From Prevotellaceae bacterium (GTDB lineage: Bacteria; Bacteroidota; Bacteroidia; Bacteroidales; UBA932), in NCBI GenBank assembly GCA_031257655.1, contig JAIROF010000090.1, positions 1-30,498 of the forward strand: DNA of 30,498 nt, read 5' to 3'. Positions 1 to 8,000 of this stretch are shown piece after piece; position 1 is the first letter of the stretch, and each line of letters begins with the position of its first letter. The notes beneath the pieces were generated by a model. It had not been told where the DNA came from, did no database searches, and worked only from the letters and a program-made list of their open reading frames with translations. The position numbers were made by a program, and so were the translations under genes.

Positions 1-660
1 AAAAATAAGCACGAGTGAGTAAATGAGGTTCTTTGGGCGCAAGCAAAATCTGCGAAAATTTGGCTAATTCTTTTTTTGGATGATGTCCTTATTCTATTAA
101 CACAAAAACATATTTTGTTGATTGTCAAGTATTTGCAACATTTTGCTAAAGTTGATACCTGTTTGATCATTTGCCAATTAAAGTTCATATCAATAGATCG
201 CGGACACTACCTGATTAAGGGGTGGATAAAACCCCCGCTCGGCGTAGCGTTCACGCTACGCCGGGTTAAAAGCAAAGCGCCAGCCTTGCAAATACGCTAC
301 GACATCCCCCGCGCGCGCTCCGCAGGCAAGTACCGCAGGGACGACACTTGACTAACCGTATGCTTTAGCATACGGAGCAAGCGCACAGCGAGCGGGCATA
401 CGGGCAGTCAAGCGCCCTACCCTGCAGGACTTGCAGAAGCGGAGCTATAGCTCCTTTGGAGAAAAGCGGGGGAGGTCTAACCGCATGGCAAAACACAAAA
501 ACGCTGATTTTTATTGATTTATGAGAATATCATCATTGCAAAATGCTAATAGCCGGAAAATTAAGCAGCTTGCAAAAGCTAAGCGAAATATAAACGTAAT
601 ATTTTCTGCTTCCGAAAAACAAAAGCGAAAAACAAAAGCGAAAAAAAGAGCCTAAATTAG
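1..660. other. Gene-free left edge with nested inverted repeats
   Basis: I see no convincing gene here; the short open frame at 76-351 runs through the inverted repeats and has no recognisable protein features. Visible structure: a perfect 9-bp stem GGCGTAGCG/CGCTACGCC with a 4-nt loop (241-262); CCGTATGC/GCATACGG with a TTTA loop (356-375), lying inside a wider pair CTTGACT (347-353)/AGTCAAG (406-412); and a 13-bp unit starting GAAAAACAAAAGC repeated at 614-626 and 627-639, with a degenerate third copy at 640-652. The right part (480-660) is AT-rich and probably leads into the promoter of the next gene. Confidence 0.6.
241..262. terminator. Perfect hairpin GGCGTAGCG-loop-CGCTACGCC
   Basis: Nine-bp perfect stem with a TTCA loop. 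The same stem, with a CGGG loop, recurs at 24760-24781 just after the stop codon of feoAB, so this copy may also be a transcription terminator for a gene left of the window. There is no clear T-run, so an intergenic repeat is equally possible. Confidence 0.35.
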
Positions 661-701
661 ATTTTCAAAGAATAAAACTATGCTCATACAGCCATATTTT
701 G

Positions 702-709
702 TACCTTTG
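702..709 (+). promoter_or_regulatory. Candidate Bacteroidota -7 box (TACCTTTG)
   Basis: TACCTTTG matches the Bacteroidota -7 consensus TAnnTTTG. No clean TTTG -33 box lies at the expected distance; the nearest TTTTG touches the -7 box. Transcription would start near 715 and leave a leader of about 190 nt before the LolA-like gene at 905. Confidence 0.4.
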
Positions 710-904
710 CAACGGTATTCCCAACCGGCCATAAGCTGGCAAAAGCGGAAGCCGCGTATGCTTGCGCTAATGAGGCTACTGCAGGTTAGCTATATGAAAA
801 CGCTCGAAAAATTGAGCCTGTACACGCTTAGCGGCGCCCAAGGCGGCTTAAGCGCAGGGCTGAACCCATGCCAAGCGCCACGCCCGGGCAGCACAACGCC
901 CCGT

Positions 905-1558
905 ATGAAAAAGAGGGTGCGCATCAAACGCCACCTTTTGGCTGCGCAGGCGCTGCTCCTCTGCGCCTGCGCAAGCGCACAAGATGCCGCTCCGGTAGAC
1001 AGGGCGCGGCAGGAGGCGGTGCTGCAGCAAATAGCAGCAGCAGCAGCCGGCATGAGCAGCTTAGCCTGCGACTTTGAGCAAGCTAAGGCGACGTCCATGC
1101 TAAGCGACATGCTGGTGTCGACCGGAAAAATGTACTACCGCCGGGAGAGCTGCCTGCGCTGGGAGTACGATCCGCCGGTGGAGTACACCTTCCTGCTCAA
1201 CAACAGCCAGGCGCTAATGCTGGCTGGTGGCAAGCGGATAAACGACCCGAAGGTGAGCCGATTCTTTCGGGAAATAACCGGCATTATGATGAACGGCATC
1301 AGCGGAAGCGGGCTGAACGACACGAAAAACTTCGACGTCGCCTGCTACGAAGGCGCAGGGCTGTGGGATATCGTGCTCGTCCCACGACGAAAAGACCTGA
1401 AAAAAATGTTCGCCTCCATAAAGCTCTCGTTTAACTCCAAAAGCTACACCGCCGACCAAATCGTGCTCTACGAAAGCAACGGGGACGTTACCGCTATTCG
1501 CCTGATGAATAAGCTGCTCAATACCAAAATCGATGACGAAAAATTTAAGGTAGAGTAG
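905..1558 (+). CDS. LolA-like outer-membrane lipoprotein carrier protein
   Basis: Predicted 217-residue periplasmic protein related to LolA (COG2834), the chaperone that carries lipoproteins or other lipids across the periplasm. The start at 905 (MKKRVRIKRH) is chosen because a charged n-region and a hydrophobic stretch (residues 11-25) follow, ending in CASAQ as a signal-peptidase I site; a lipobox around Cys20 is possible. The open frame continues upstream to 680, but that part has no signal-like character and would start before the promoter candidate. The LolA-type features are an early helix with the CDFEQA stretch (55-60), the G-x-MYYRR strand (74-80), and the LRWEYDPP segment (84-91). 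LolA-like proteins are regular members of aryl-polyene and flexirubin clusters, which suits the genes that follow. The stop TAG (1556-1558) lies inside a heptamer array. Confidence 0.75.
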   Translation: MKKRVRIKRHLLAAQALLLCACASAQDAAPVDRARQEAVLQQIAAAAAGMSSLACDFEQAKATSMLSDMLVSTGKMYYRRESCLRWEYDPPVEYTFLLNNSQALMLAGGKRINDPKVSRFFREITGIMMNGISGSGLNDTKNFDVACYEGAGLWDIVLVPRRKDLKKMFASIKLSFNSKSYTADQIVLYESNGDVTAIRLMNKLLNTKIDDEKFKVE

Positions 1559-1630
1559 TGAGTAGTGAGTAGTGAGTAGTAAGTTATAAGTTATAAGTTA
1601 TAAGTTGTAAGTTGTAAGTTGTAAGTTATA
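1556..1630. repeat. Heptamer array (AGTAGTG)n then (AAGTTAT/AAGTTGT)n
   Basis: Ten to eleven units of 7 nt. The first units are AGTAGTG; the array then switches to AAGTTAT and AAGTTGT. It begins at the stop codon of the LolA-like gene and runs to the ACTCATGTTACGCAG tag at 1631. Confidence 0.9.
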
Positions 1631-1645
1631 ACTCATGTTACGCAG
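1631..1645. repeat. Dispersed tag ACTCATGTTACGCAG, copy 1
   Basis: The same 15-mer occurs at 11787-11801 and 13675-13689, and 14 of its bases occur inverted at 13829-13842. In the first two places it sits between a heptamer array and GAGRCGCAC/GTGCGTCTC palindromes. Confidence 0.85.
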
Positions 1646-1650
1646 AAAGA

Positions 1651-1820
1651 GCGTCTCAACGGCGAAACAACGGCGAAATGGCGCTGTAGAGGCGCACGGC
1701 GTGCGTCTCAACGGCGAAACAACGGCGAAATGGCGCTGTAGAGGCGCACGCCGTGCGTCTCAACGACGAAAATAGCAGCGAGGCGCGATGCACGGCGAGG
1801 CGCACGCCGTGCGGCTCTAC
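1651..1820. repeat. 52-bp tandem repeat with GAGGCGCAC/GTGCGTCTC palindromes
   Basis: GCGTCTCAAC starts at 1651 and 1703, and its partial match at 1755, so the period is 52 bp. Each unit carries a CAACGGCGAAA stretch and a near-palindrome GAGGCGCAC...GTGCGTCTC (1689-1709, 1741-1761); a further diverged copy lies near 1797-1818. The spacer 1559-1891 holds no gene besides this and the heptamers. Confidence 0.85.
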
Positions 1821-1891
1821 AGCGCTGGCATCGCATACTTTAACTACAAGAAAGAAAAAAACAATGTTAACCACAAAAAACCACAATCATC

Positions 1892-2464
1892 ATGAAAAGA
1901 AAAACCATTATTTTGGCGGCGCTACTATTTTCTGCAACATACGTTGCGCAAGCGCAGTACACCTACAAGCCTTTCCGGATAGACGTGGGCACGGGGCTTT
2001 CATTTCCTGTTACCACCTTTGGCATAGGCATTCTCGGCAGCGTTGAGCCGCAGTACAGCATTGGGCGGATTGCAATAGGCGCCCGCGTGGAGTACCACGC
2101 GGAAAATAACGCTACCGAAAAAGACGGGGAGCTGGTAAAGTACAACAGCGCCATGCTGCTGACGGGCGACTACCGCTTTTCGTCCGGCGCCAGCCGCCCG
2201 TTTGTCGGCCTTGGATTTGGCTCCTACCTCATGGCGGCGGACTTTGTTGAGCACGACGACGGCAGCTACAGCTTCTTTGGGCAAGGCGCAGGGGCTATGC
2301 TCCGGGCCGGCGTCGACATGTCGCACTTCAGGTTTGCCCTGCACTACCACATCACCGGAAGCAGAAAGCACGACGACCTGAAGGTGAACTTCAACTACCT
2401 GGCGCTGACCATTGCCGTTGGCATCGGCGGGGGAAGGGTGAGCAACGCGCAGGAGGATAAGTAG
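1892..2464 (+). CDS. Small outer-membrane beta-barrel protein (paralogue 1)
   Basis: Predicted 190-residue outer-membrane protein. Residues 1-22 form a clear signal peptide (MKRK followed by a hydrophobic stretch, ending AQA-Q). The rest alternates short amphipathic strands with Gly-rich turns (GVGTGLSFP-like, RPFVGLGFGSY, RFALHYHITGS), as in OmpA/OmpW-like eight-strand barrels. It is clearly paralogous to the gene at 3180: both share AQAQY, YKPFRID, NAMLLTGDYRFSSG-like and RPFVGLG segments. The paralogue differs mainly by a longer surface-loop-like insertion near residue 125. Function is unknown. The position beside LolA and an MMPL exporter suggests a cell-envelope role in the same system. 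The hydrolase-like HD gene follows after 15 bp. Confidence 0.7.
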   Translation: MKRKTIILAALLFSATYVAQAQYTYKPFRIDVGTGLSFPVTTFGIGILGSVEPQYSIGRIAIGARVEYHAENNATEKDGELVKYNSAMLLTGDYRFSSGASRPFVGLGFGSYLMAADFVEHDDGSYSFFGQGAGAMLRAGVDMSHFRFALHYHITGSRKHDDLKVNFNYLALTIAVGIGGGRVSNAQEDK

Positions 2465-2479
2465 CAAGGTTGTGGAGCT

Positions 2480-3076
2480 ATGAACAGCACGTTGACGCGA
2501 GCGCAGGCATGGGAGGTGCTCTGCTGCTACAACAAAGACCCCTTTCACCTTCGCCATGCCCTCACCGTGGAGGGCGTCATGCGCTGGTTTGCCGTGGACT
2601 TGGGCTACGGCAGCGATGAGGAGTTTTGGGGAATAGTAGGGCTTTTGCACGATGTGGATTTTGAGCAATTCCCGGAGCAGCACTGCCTAAAGGCGCCCGC
2701 GCTGCTCGCCGCAGCCGGCGCAAGCCCCGCCCTCATCCGCGCGGTGTGCAGCCACGGCTACGAGCTGACCGTAGACGTCAAGCCGGAGCACGAAATGGAA
2801 AAGGTGCTATACGCTACCGACGAGCTCTCCGGCCTCATCTGGGCAAGCGCCCTCATGCGACCCTCAAAAAGCGTACAGGATATGGAGGTAAAGTCGGTAA
2901 AGAAGAAGTTCAAAACCCCCAACTTTGCGGCTGGATGCTCCCGACCGGTTATCGAAAAAGGGGCCGATATGCTGGGCTGGACGCTGGATACGCTGATCGA
3001 AAAAACTATCCTGGCCATGCGCTCCTGCGAAGCCCAGGTGGCTGCACACAGCGCTGACCATTGCCAGCTAAGGTGA
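2480..3076 (+). CDS. HD-domain protein (putative phosphohydrolase)
   Basis: Predicted 198-residue cytoplasmic protein of the HD superfamily. The metal-binding pattern is visible: His26 in the LRHAL stretch, then His57-Asp58 in GLLHDVD, with a later His in CSHGYEL (about residue 90) and Asp in YATDELSG (about 113). HD proteins of this size hydrolyse phosphate esters of nucleotides or similar small molecules; the substrate cannot be read from sequence. GGAG sits just upstream of the ATG, and the gene starts 15 bp after the beta-barrel gene, so the two are probably co-transcribed. It lies between two paralogous beta-barrel genes, suggesting the pair arose by duplication around it. Confidence 0.7.
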   Translation: MNSTLTRAQAWEVLCCYNKDPFHLRHALTVEGVMRWFAVDLGYGSDEEFWGIVGLLHDVDFEQFPEQHCLKAPALLAAAGASPALIRAVCSHGYELTVDVKPEHEMEKVLYATDELSGLIWASALMRPSKSVQDMEVKSVKKKFKTPNFAAGCSRPVIEKGADMLGWTLDTLIEKTILAMRSCEAQVAAHSADHCQLR

Positions 3077-3179
3077 CGCCCAAACGGATTAGAAAACCTA
3101 ATTCATCACAAAACTAATCGCGTTCAATAAGTTAAACAGCTCGCCAAAGTTGAGCCAGCTATATTTTTAAATTAATGCC

Positions 3180-3755
3180 ATGAAAAGAAAAGCCATTATT
3201 TTAGCATCGCTGCTACTTTCGGCAGCATACGCCGCCCAAGCGCAGTACGCCTACAAGCCTTTCCGGATCGACGCCGGCGCGGGGCTTTCATTTCCCCTTA
3301 CCACCTTTGGGATAGGCGGGCTTCTCAGCGTTGAGCCGCAGTACAGCATGGGGCCATTTGCGGTGGGCGTCCGCGTAGAATACCACGCAGGGGGGTACGA
3401 AACCGAAAACTTCCTCAGCATAACAAAAGTAAACAACGCCATGCTGCTGACGGGCGACTACCGCTTTTCGTCGGGCACCGCCCGCCCGTTTGTTGGCCTG
3501 GGGCTTGGCTCCTACGTAACAGGCGCCTACTTTTACAGCGGCGACTACAACGACGAAGAGACCATCGCCAGCGCCTACCGCTTTTTTGGGCCGCAGGCCG
3601 GGGCCATGCTTCGGGCGGGGTTCGACCTGCCCCACTTCCGGTTTGCGCTGCAGTGCCACCTCACGGGAAGCCGAATGCACGAAGACGTAAAGGTGAACTT
3701 TAGCTACATGGCGCTGACCGTTGCCGTGGGCATCGGCGGTGGAAAATTTGACTAA
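3180..3755 (+). CDS. Small outer-membrane beta-barrel protein (paralogue 2)
   Basis: Predicted 191-residue outer-membrane protein with a signal peptide (residues 1-22, ending AQAQ) and the same strand-and-turn plan as the protein encoded at 1892. The opening bases of the two genes are almost identical and long segments of protein match, so they are recent or constrained duplicates. The main difference is a loop (roughly residues 122-140) rich in Tyr, Asp and Glu, which is expected to be extracellular if the barrel model is right. The hotdog gene starts 15 bp after its stop. Substrate or partner unknown. Confidence 0.7.
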   Translation: MKRKAIILASLLLSAAYAAQAQYAYKPFRIDAGAGLSFPLTTFGIGGLLSVEPQYSMGPFAVGVRVEYHAGGYETENFLSITKVNNAMLLTGDYRFSSGTARPFVGLGLGSYVTGAYFYSGDYNDEETIASAYRFFGPQAGAMLRAGFDLPHFRFALQCHLTGSRMHEDVKVNFSYMALTVAVGIGGGKFD

Positions 3756-3770
3756 ACGCTACGCAGGAAA

Positions 3771-4142
3771 ATGAAGCTGATGAACGACTTCTACACGGTA
3801 GAGCAGGTGGCGGGCAACGATACGGAGTTTGAGTACCTGATTGCGCTCAACAAAGAGCACTTTATCTACCGCGCCCACTTCCCGGACAACCCCATTACGC
3901 CGGGCGTTTGCATCATTCAGCTGTGCAAGGAGCTGATGGAGCTCCGGCTGAGAAAATCGCTCTTCCTGAAAAAAATATTGAACGCAAAGTTCCTGTCGGT
4001 CGTCAACCCAACCGTTTTTGGGGCTATCCGGGTGGCGTTCTACAAGGTATCCCCGTCGGAAAACGGCTGCCAATTTTCGGTCGTCGTGTACAGCGGCGCA
4101 ACGCAGTTCGCCAAGCTCACCTTAGCAGCAGCCACGCCATGA
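3771..4142 (+). CDS. FabZ-like hotdog protein (3-hydroxyacyl-ACP dehydratase family)
   Basis: Predicted 123-residue hotdog-fold protein. The family signature is HFPDNPITPGV at residues 36-46, matching FabZ HFPGxPxxPGV, and His36 is the equivalent of the catalytic histidine. In FabZ the second catalytic residue is a Glu 14 residues after that His; here the position is Gln50 (PGVCIIQLCKEL), so dehydratase activity is not assured, and Glu54 lies one turn further on. Similar short dehydratase-like proteins occur in aryl-polyene and flexirubin clusters. AGGAAA precedes the ATG; a second in-frame ATG is at 3780. The stop overlaps the start of the glycosyltransferase (ATGA, 4139-4142), so the two are translationally coupled. 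Confidence 0.75.
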   Translation: MKLMNDFYTVEQVAGNDTEFEYLIALNKEHFIYRAHFPDNPITPGVCIIQLCKELMELRLRKSLFLKKILNAKFLSVVNPTVFGAIRVAFYKVSPSENGCQFSVVVYSGATQFAKLTLAAATP

Positions 4143-4897
4143 CGCCAATCCTCGAAAACGAAATGAAAAGGCGGGGCGTCTGCGTGGTCATTCCCACCTA
4201 CAACAACGGGCAATTTTTGGCCAGTGTGCTCAACGACGTCCTGCGCTACACCTCGCTGGTGGTGGTGGTCAACGACGGCTCTACCGACCGCACGGGCGAA
4301 GTATTGGCGCGCTACAGCGCACAGGTAGAGGTCGTTTCGTACCCGCAAAACCGGGGCAAGGGCTACGCGCTCGGAAAAGGCTTCGACAGGGCGGAGGCGC
4401 TGGGCTACGCGCACGCCATCAGCATGGATGCCGACGGGCAGCACTTTGCCGACGATTTGCCGCGCTTTGTGGAAACGGCAGCGGCGCATCCGGACGCTAT
4501 GCTCGTGGGCTGCCGGGAGCTACGCCAAAAAAACATGCCGAAAAAAAATACCTTCGCCAACAAGCTCTCCAACTTCTGGTTCGCCGTGCAAACCGGGGTG
4601 CGGCTGCCCGACACGCAGGCCGGCTTCCGGCTCTACCCGCTTGCCAAAATGAAGGGGCTGCGAGCGGTCACCTCGCGCTACGAGGCGGAGCTGGAGCTGC
4701 TCGTCCGCCTCGCATGGCGAAACGTTGCGCAAATCCCCGTCCCAATACGCGCGCGCTACCCGCCACCCGCAGAACGGGTAAGCCACTTTAGACCCGGTAT
4801 AGATTTCCTTCGCATCAGCGCATTGAACGCAATCCTTGTCTTGCTGGCCATTGCCTACGGACATCTGTCGAGGATAATCAGGAGGCTACTGCAGTAG
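4139..4897 (+). CDS. Family 2 glycosyltransferase (dolichyl-phosphate-mannose-synthase type)
   Basis: Predicted 252-residue GT-A fold enzyme. Visible motifs are VVIPTYNN (16-23), the nucleotide-binding NDGSTD (45-50), NRGKGYAL (71-78) and the metal-binding DADGQH (97-102, Asp97/Asp99). It uses a nucleotide-sugar donor; the acceptor is likely lipid-like given the neighbours. The C-terminal stretch (about 225-245) is hydrophobic and may bind the membrane. The start at 4139 is chosen for the ATGA overlap with the hotdog gene; an alternative ATG is at 4163. Glycosyltransferases of this type sit next to LolA, MMPL and acyltransferase genes in flexirubin-like clusters. Confidence 0.82.
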   Translation: MTPILENEMKRRGVCVVIPTYNNGQFLASVLNDVLRYTSLVVVVNDGSTDRTGEVLARYSAQVEVVSYPQNRGKGYALGKGFDRAEALGYAHAISMDADGQHFADDLPRFVETAAAHPDAMLVGCRELRQKNMPKKNTFANKLSNFWFAVQTGVRLPDTQAGFRLYPLAKMKGLRAVTSRYEAELELLVRLAWRNVAQIPVPIRARYPPPAERVSHFRPGIDFLRISALNAILVLLAIAYGHLSRIIRRLLQ

Positions 4898-4981
4898 CGC
4901 AGGGGAAAGGCCTGCTTGCCCCACGACGAGATGGTGCGCAACGGCTTGAAAATTAAAACAATTACAATAATCAGCGAAATC

Positions 4982-5012
4982 AGGTCGGCCAGGGAAGCAA
5001 AGAAGCCGACCT
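4982..5012 (+). promoter_or_regulatory. Inverted repeat before the MMPL gene
   Basis: AGGTCGGC (4982-4989) and GCCGACCT (5005-5012) form a perfect 8-bp stem with a 15-nt loop, ending 19 nt before the ATG at 5032. It could be a leader hairpin or an operator; there is no T-run, so an intrinsic terminator is unlikely. Confidence 0.3.
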
Positions 5013-5031
5013 CACCCCTTTACCAAAGCAA

Positions 5032-8000
5032 ATGAATCGGATTTTTATTGCCGCATACGACTACTTCTGCTCGCGCAGGAGGCTGCTGCTTTGGCTGTTA
5101 GCGGTGCTAACGGCGGGGATGGTTTTTGCCGTATCGCGCGTAAGGTATAAGGAGGACATTGCGGATTTTTTGCCGTCCGGCAAAGGCAGCGATCGCATCA
5201 ACGCCGTTTACCGGCACGCCGGCGGCTCGGATAAGCTGGTGGTGAGCTTTGCGATGGCCGATGCTACCCTGCGCAACCCGGAGCGGCTCATGGAGGCCAT
5301 AGACCGCTTTGCGCTCCTGCTGCAGGAGCGCGACAGCCTGCACGCTATCCCCCAGGTTGTGGCGCAGGTAGACGAAAGCCGGATGCTGGAGGTGGTAGCC
5401 TTCATCCTGCAAAACGCCCCCTACTTCCTCACCGAAGCCGACTACCGCCGCATGGATACGCTGCTCACGGAAGGCGCTATCGCCGCCCGCGTGAGGGAGG
5501 ACAGGCGCCTGCTGACGCTGCCGGCGGGAGGCGCCATGCGGCAAAGCATCGCGGCAGACCCGCTTCGCCTCTTTTCGCCCCTGCTACAGCAGCTGCAGGC
5601 GCTGCAGGCGGGCGACGGCGAGGAGCTGACCAACGGCTACCTCTTCTCCCGCAACGGGCGCAGGGGCATGGTCATCCTGACGTCGCCATACGGCGTTAGC
5701 GAAACAGACGGCAACACCGCCCTCCTGCGCATGGTGAGCGAAACCATGCTCCGCGTGGAGGCGGCCTTCCCCGACGTAAGGGTAACCTGCTTTGGCGCAC
5801 CGGCCGTTGCCGTGACCAACGCCGAGCAGATAAAAAAGGACAGCGCCCTGGCCATTTCGCTCGCCGTAGCGCTGATCCTCATCCTGCTGGTATACTCCTT
5901 CCGCAGCGGGCGCAACATTGGCTTTGTGTTTGCCTCAGCGCTGTTTGGATGGCTGTTTGCCCTCTCGCTGCTCTCCCTTTTTAAGGACAGCGTTTCCATC
6001 ATCGCCGTAGGCGTCAGCTCCGTGTTCATCGGCATTGCCGTCAACTACCCGCTGCACCTCATCGGCCACCTCCGGCAGCAGGGCGACAGGCGGCAGGCGC
6101 TGCGGGAGATTATCCCGCCCCTGCTGATTGGGAACATCACCACGGTGGGCGCCTTTCTCAGCCTCGTATTCCTGAGCTCCGACGCCATGCGCGACCTGGG
6201 GCTTTTCGGCTCGCTGCTGCTGGTAGGCGCCATGCTCTTTGTGCTCATCTTCCTGCCGCACTTCGTAAAGCCCGACGCCGCGCGCGCGCAGCCAGGGCGC
6301 CTGCCCTTTGAGCGCCTCGCCGCCTTTGCGCCCGAAACCAAGCGCTGGATGCTCTGGGCGCTGCTGCTCATCACCTGCCCCCTCCTCTACCTGAGCCGCA
6401 ACACGACGTTCGAGACGGATATGAACAAAATCAGCTACATGACCGAGCAGCAGCGTAAAGACATGCGCGACATGCTGCAATCCATAGAAAAAACAGGCCG
6501 GGAGCTGGTCTACTTCGTCTCCGAAGGGAGGCAGCTGAACGACGCGCTGGCGGCTCACGAGCAAAACGCAGCGCTGCTGGACGCGCTCCGCCAAAAAGGG
6601 CTGGTGGAGAGCGTTGCGGGGATTGGCGTTTTTTTGGCCTCCCGCGCGGAGCAGCAAGCCCGCATTGAGCGGTGGAACAGCTTCTGGAGCGCGCGCCGGG
6701 AGGCGGCGCTGCGGCAGCTGGAGCAGGCCGCCGGCCGCGAAGGATTCCGGCTCGGCTCCTTTGAGCCGTTTGCCCGCCTGCTCCGCGCCAACTTTACACC
6801 GCAAGACGAGGCCTTCTTTACGCCGGTCTCCTCGCTCTTTGCCGACAGCTACCTGATAAGGGGCGACAGCTACAGCCTCATCGTAAGCCTCCTGTACTGC
6901 CGCAAGGGGAGCGCCGCCGAGGTGGTAAGCGCGGTGGAGCAGGCGTCCGGCGGTGCGCCGGCATCCGGCGGTGCGCCGGCGTCCGGCAATGCGCTGGCGT
7001 TCGACGCCCGTAGCGCCGGAGAGCGAATCGTAGCCTCGCTCTCCGGCGACTTTAGCTACGTGCTCTACGTCTGCGGGGTTATCGTGCTCATCTTCCTCAC
7101 CCTTTCCTTTGGGCGGCTGGAGCTGAGCCTGCTCTCGTTCCTGCCGCTGGCGCTGAGCTGGGTGTGGATTCTGGGGCTTATGCAGCTGGGCGACATGCGC
7201 TTCAACATTGTCAACATCATCCTGGCCACGTTCATCTTTGGCCAGGGCGACGACTACACCATCTTCATCACCGAAGGGCTGGTGCACGAGTACGCCTACC
7301 GCCGCAAGGTGCTCAAATCCTACAAAAACAGCATCATCCTTTCGGCGCTCATCATGTTTGCCGGCATCGGGACGCTGATTTTTGCCCGGCACCCCGCCAT
7401 GCGGTCGCTGGCGGAGGTGACGGTCGTCGGCATGTTTTCGGTGGTGGCGATGGCGTACACCATCCCGCCGCTCATATTCCGGTGGCTGACCCAAAGCAAA
7501 GGCGCCCCCCGGCAGGCGCCCCTGACGATTCGGCGGGTGGCGCTTTCCCTGTACGTGGGCGCGGTGTTCCTGGCCGGCTGCCTCGCCCTCACCGCCGCCG
7601 GATTCCTGCTCTTTCGCCTCGGCGGGGGCGGCGAAAAGCAAAAGATGCGCTACCACACCCTGCTGCAACGAACGGCGCGCTTCGTGATAAAGCGCGTGCC
7701 CGGCGTGAAGTTCGCCTGCCAAAACCTGTGCGGCGAAACGTTCCGTAAGCCCGCCATCATCATCTGCAACCACCAGTCGCACTTAGACCTGATGTGCCTG
7801 ATGATGCTCACGCCCCGCATGGTTATCCTGACCAACGACTGGGTGTGGCGCAACCCGTTCTACGGGCGGCTCATCCGCTACGCCGACTTCCACCCCCTCT
7901 CCGGCGGGATAGCGCGCAGCGTAGCGCCGCTTGCGGAGCTGGTGCGGCGCGGCTACTCCATTGCCCTATTCCCCGAAGGCACGCGCTCGGCGAGCTGCGA

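Noticed and set aside
76..351. Open frame of 91 codons
   Set aside because: It runs through the hairpin repeats, has no recognisable protein feature and no convincing start context.
680..904. N-terminal extension of the LolA-like gene to the ATG at 680
   Set aside because: It would begin before the promoter candidate at 702-709, and would bury the signal peptide behind 75 residues without family features.
5935..7782. 615-codon open frame antisense to the MMPL gene
   Set aside because: It is a shadow in high-GC coding DNA: low-complexity Arg/Gly/Ala/Glu composition, no domain features, and the sense frame has clear MMPL motifs.
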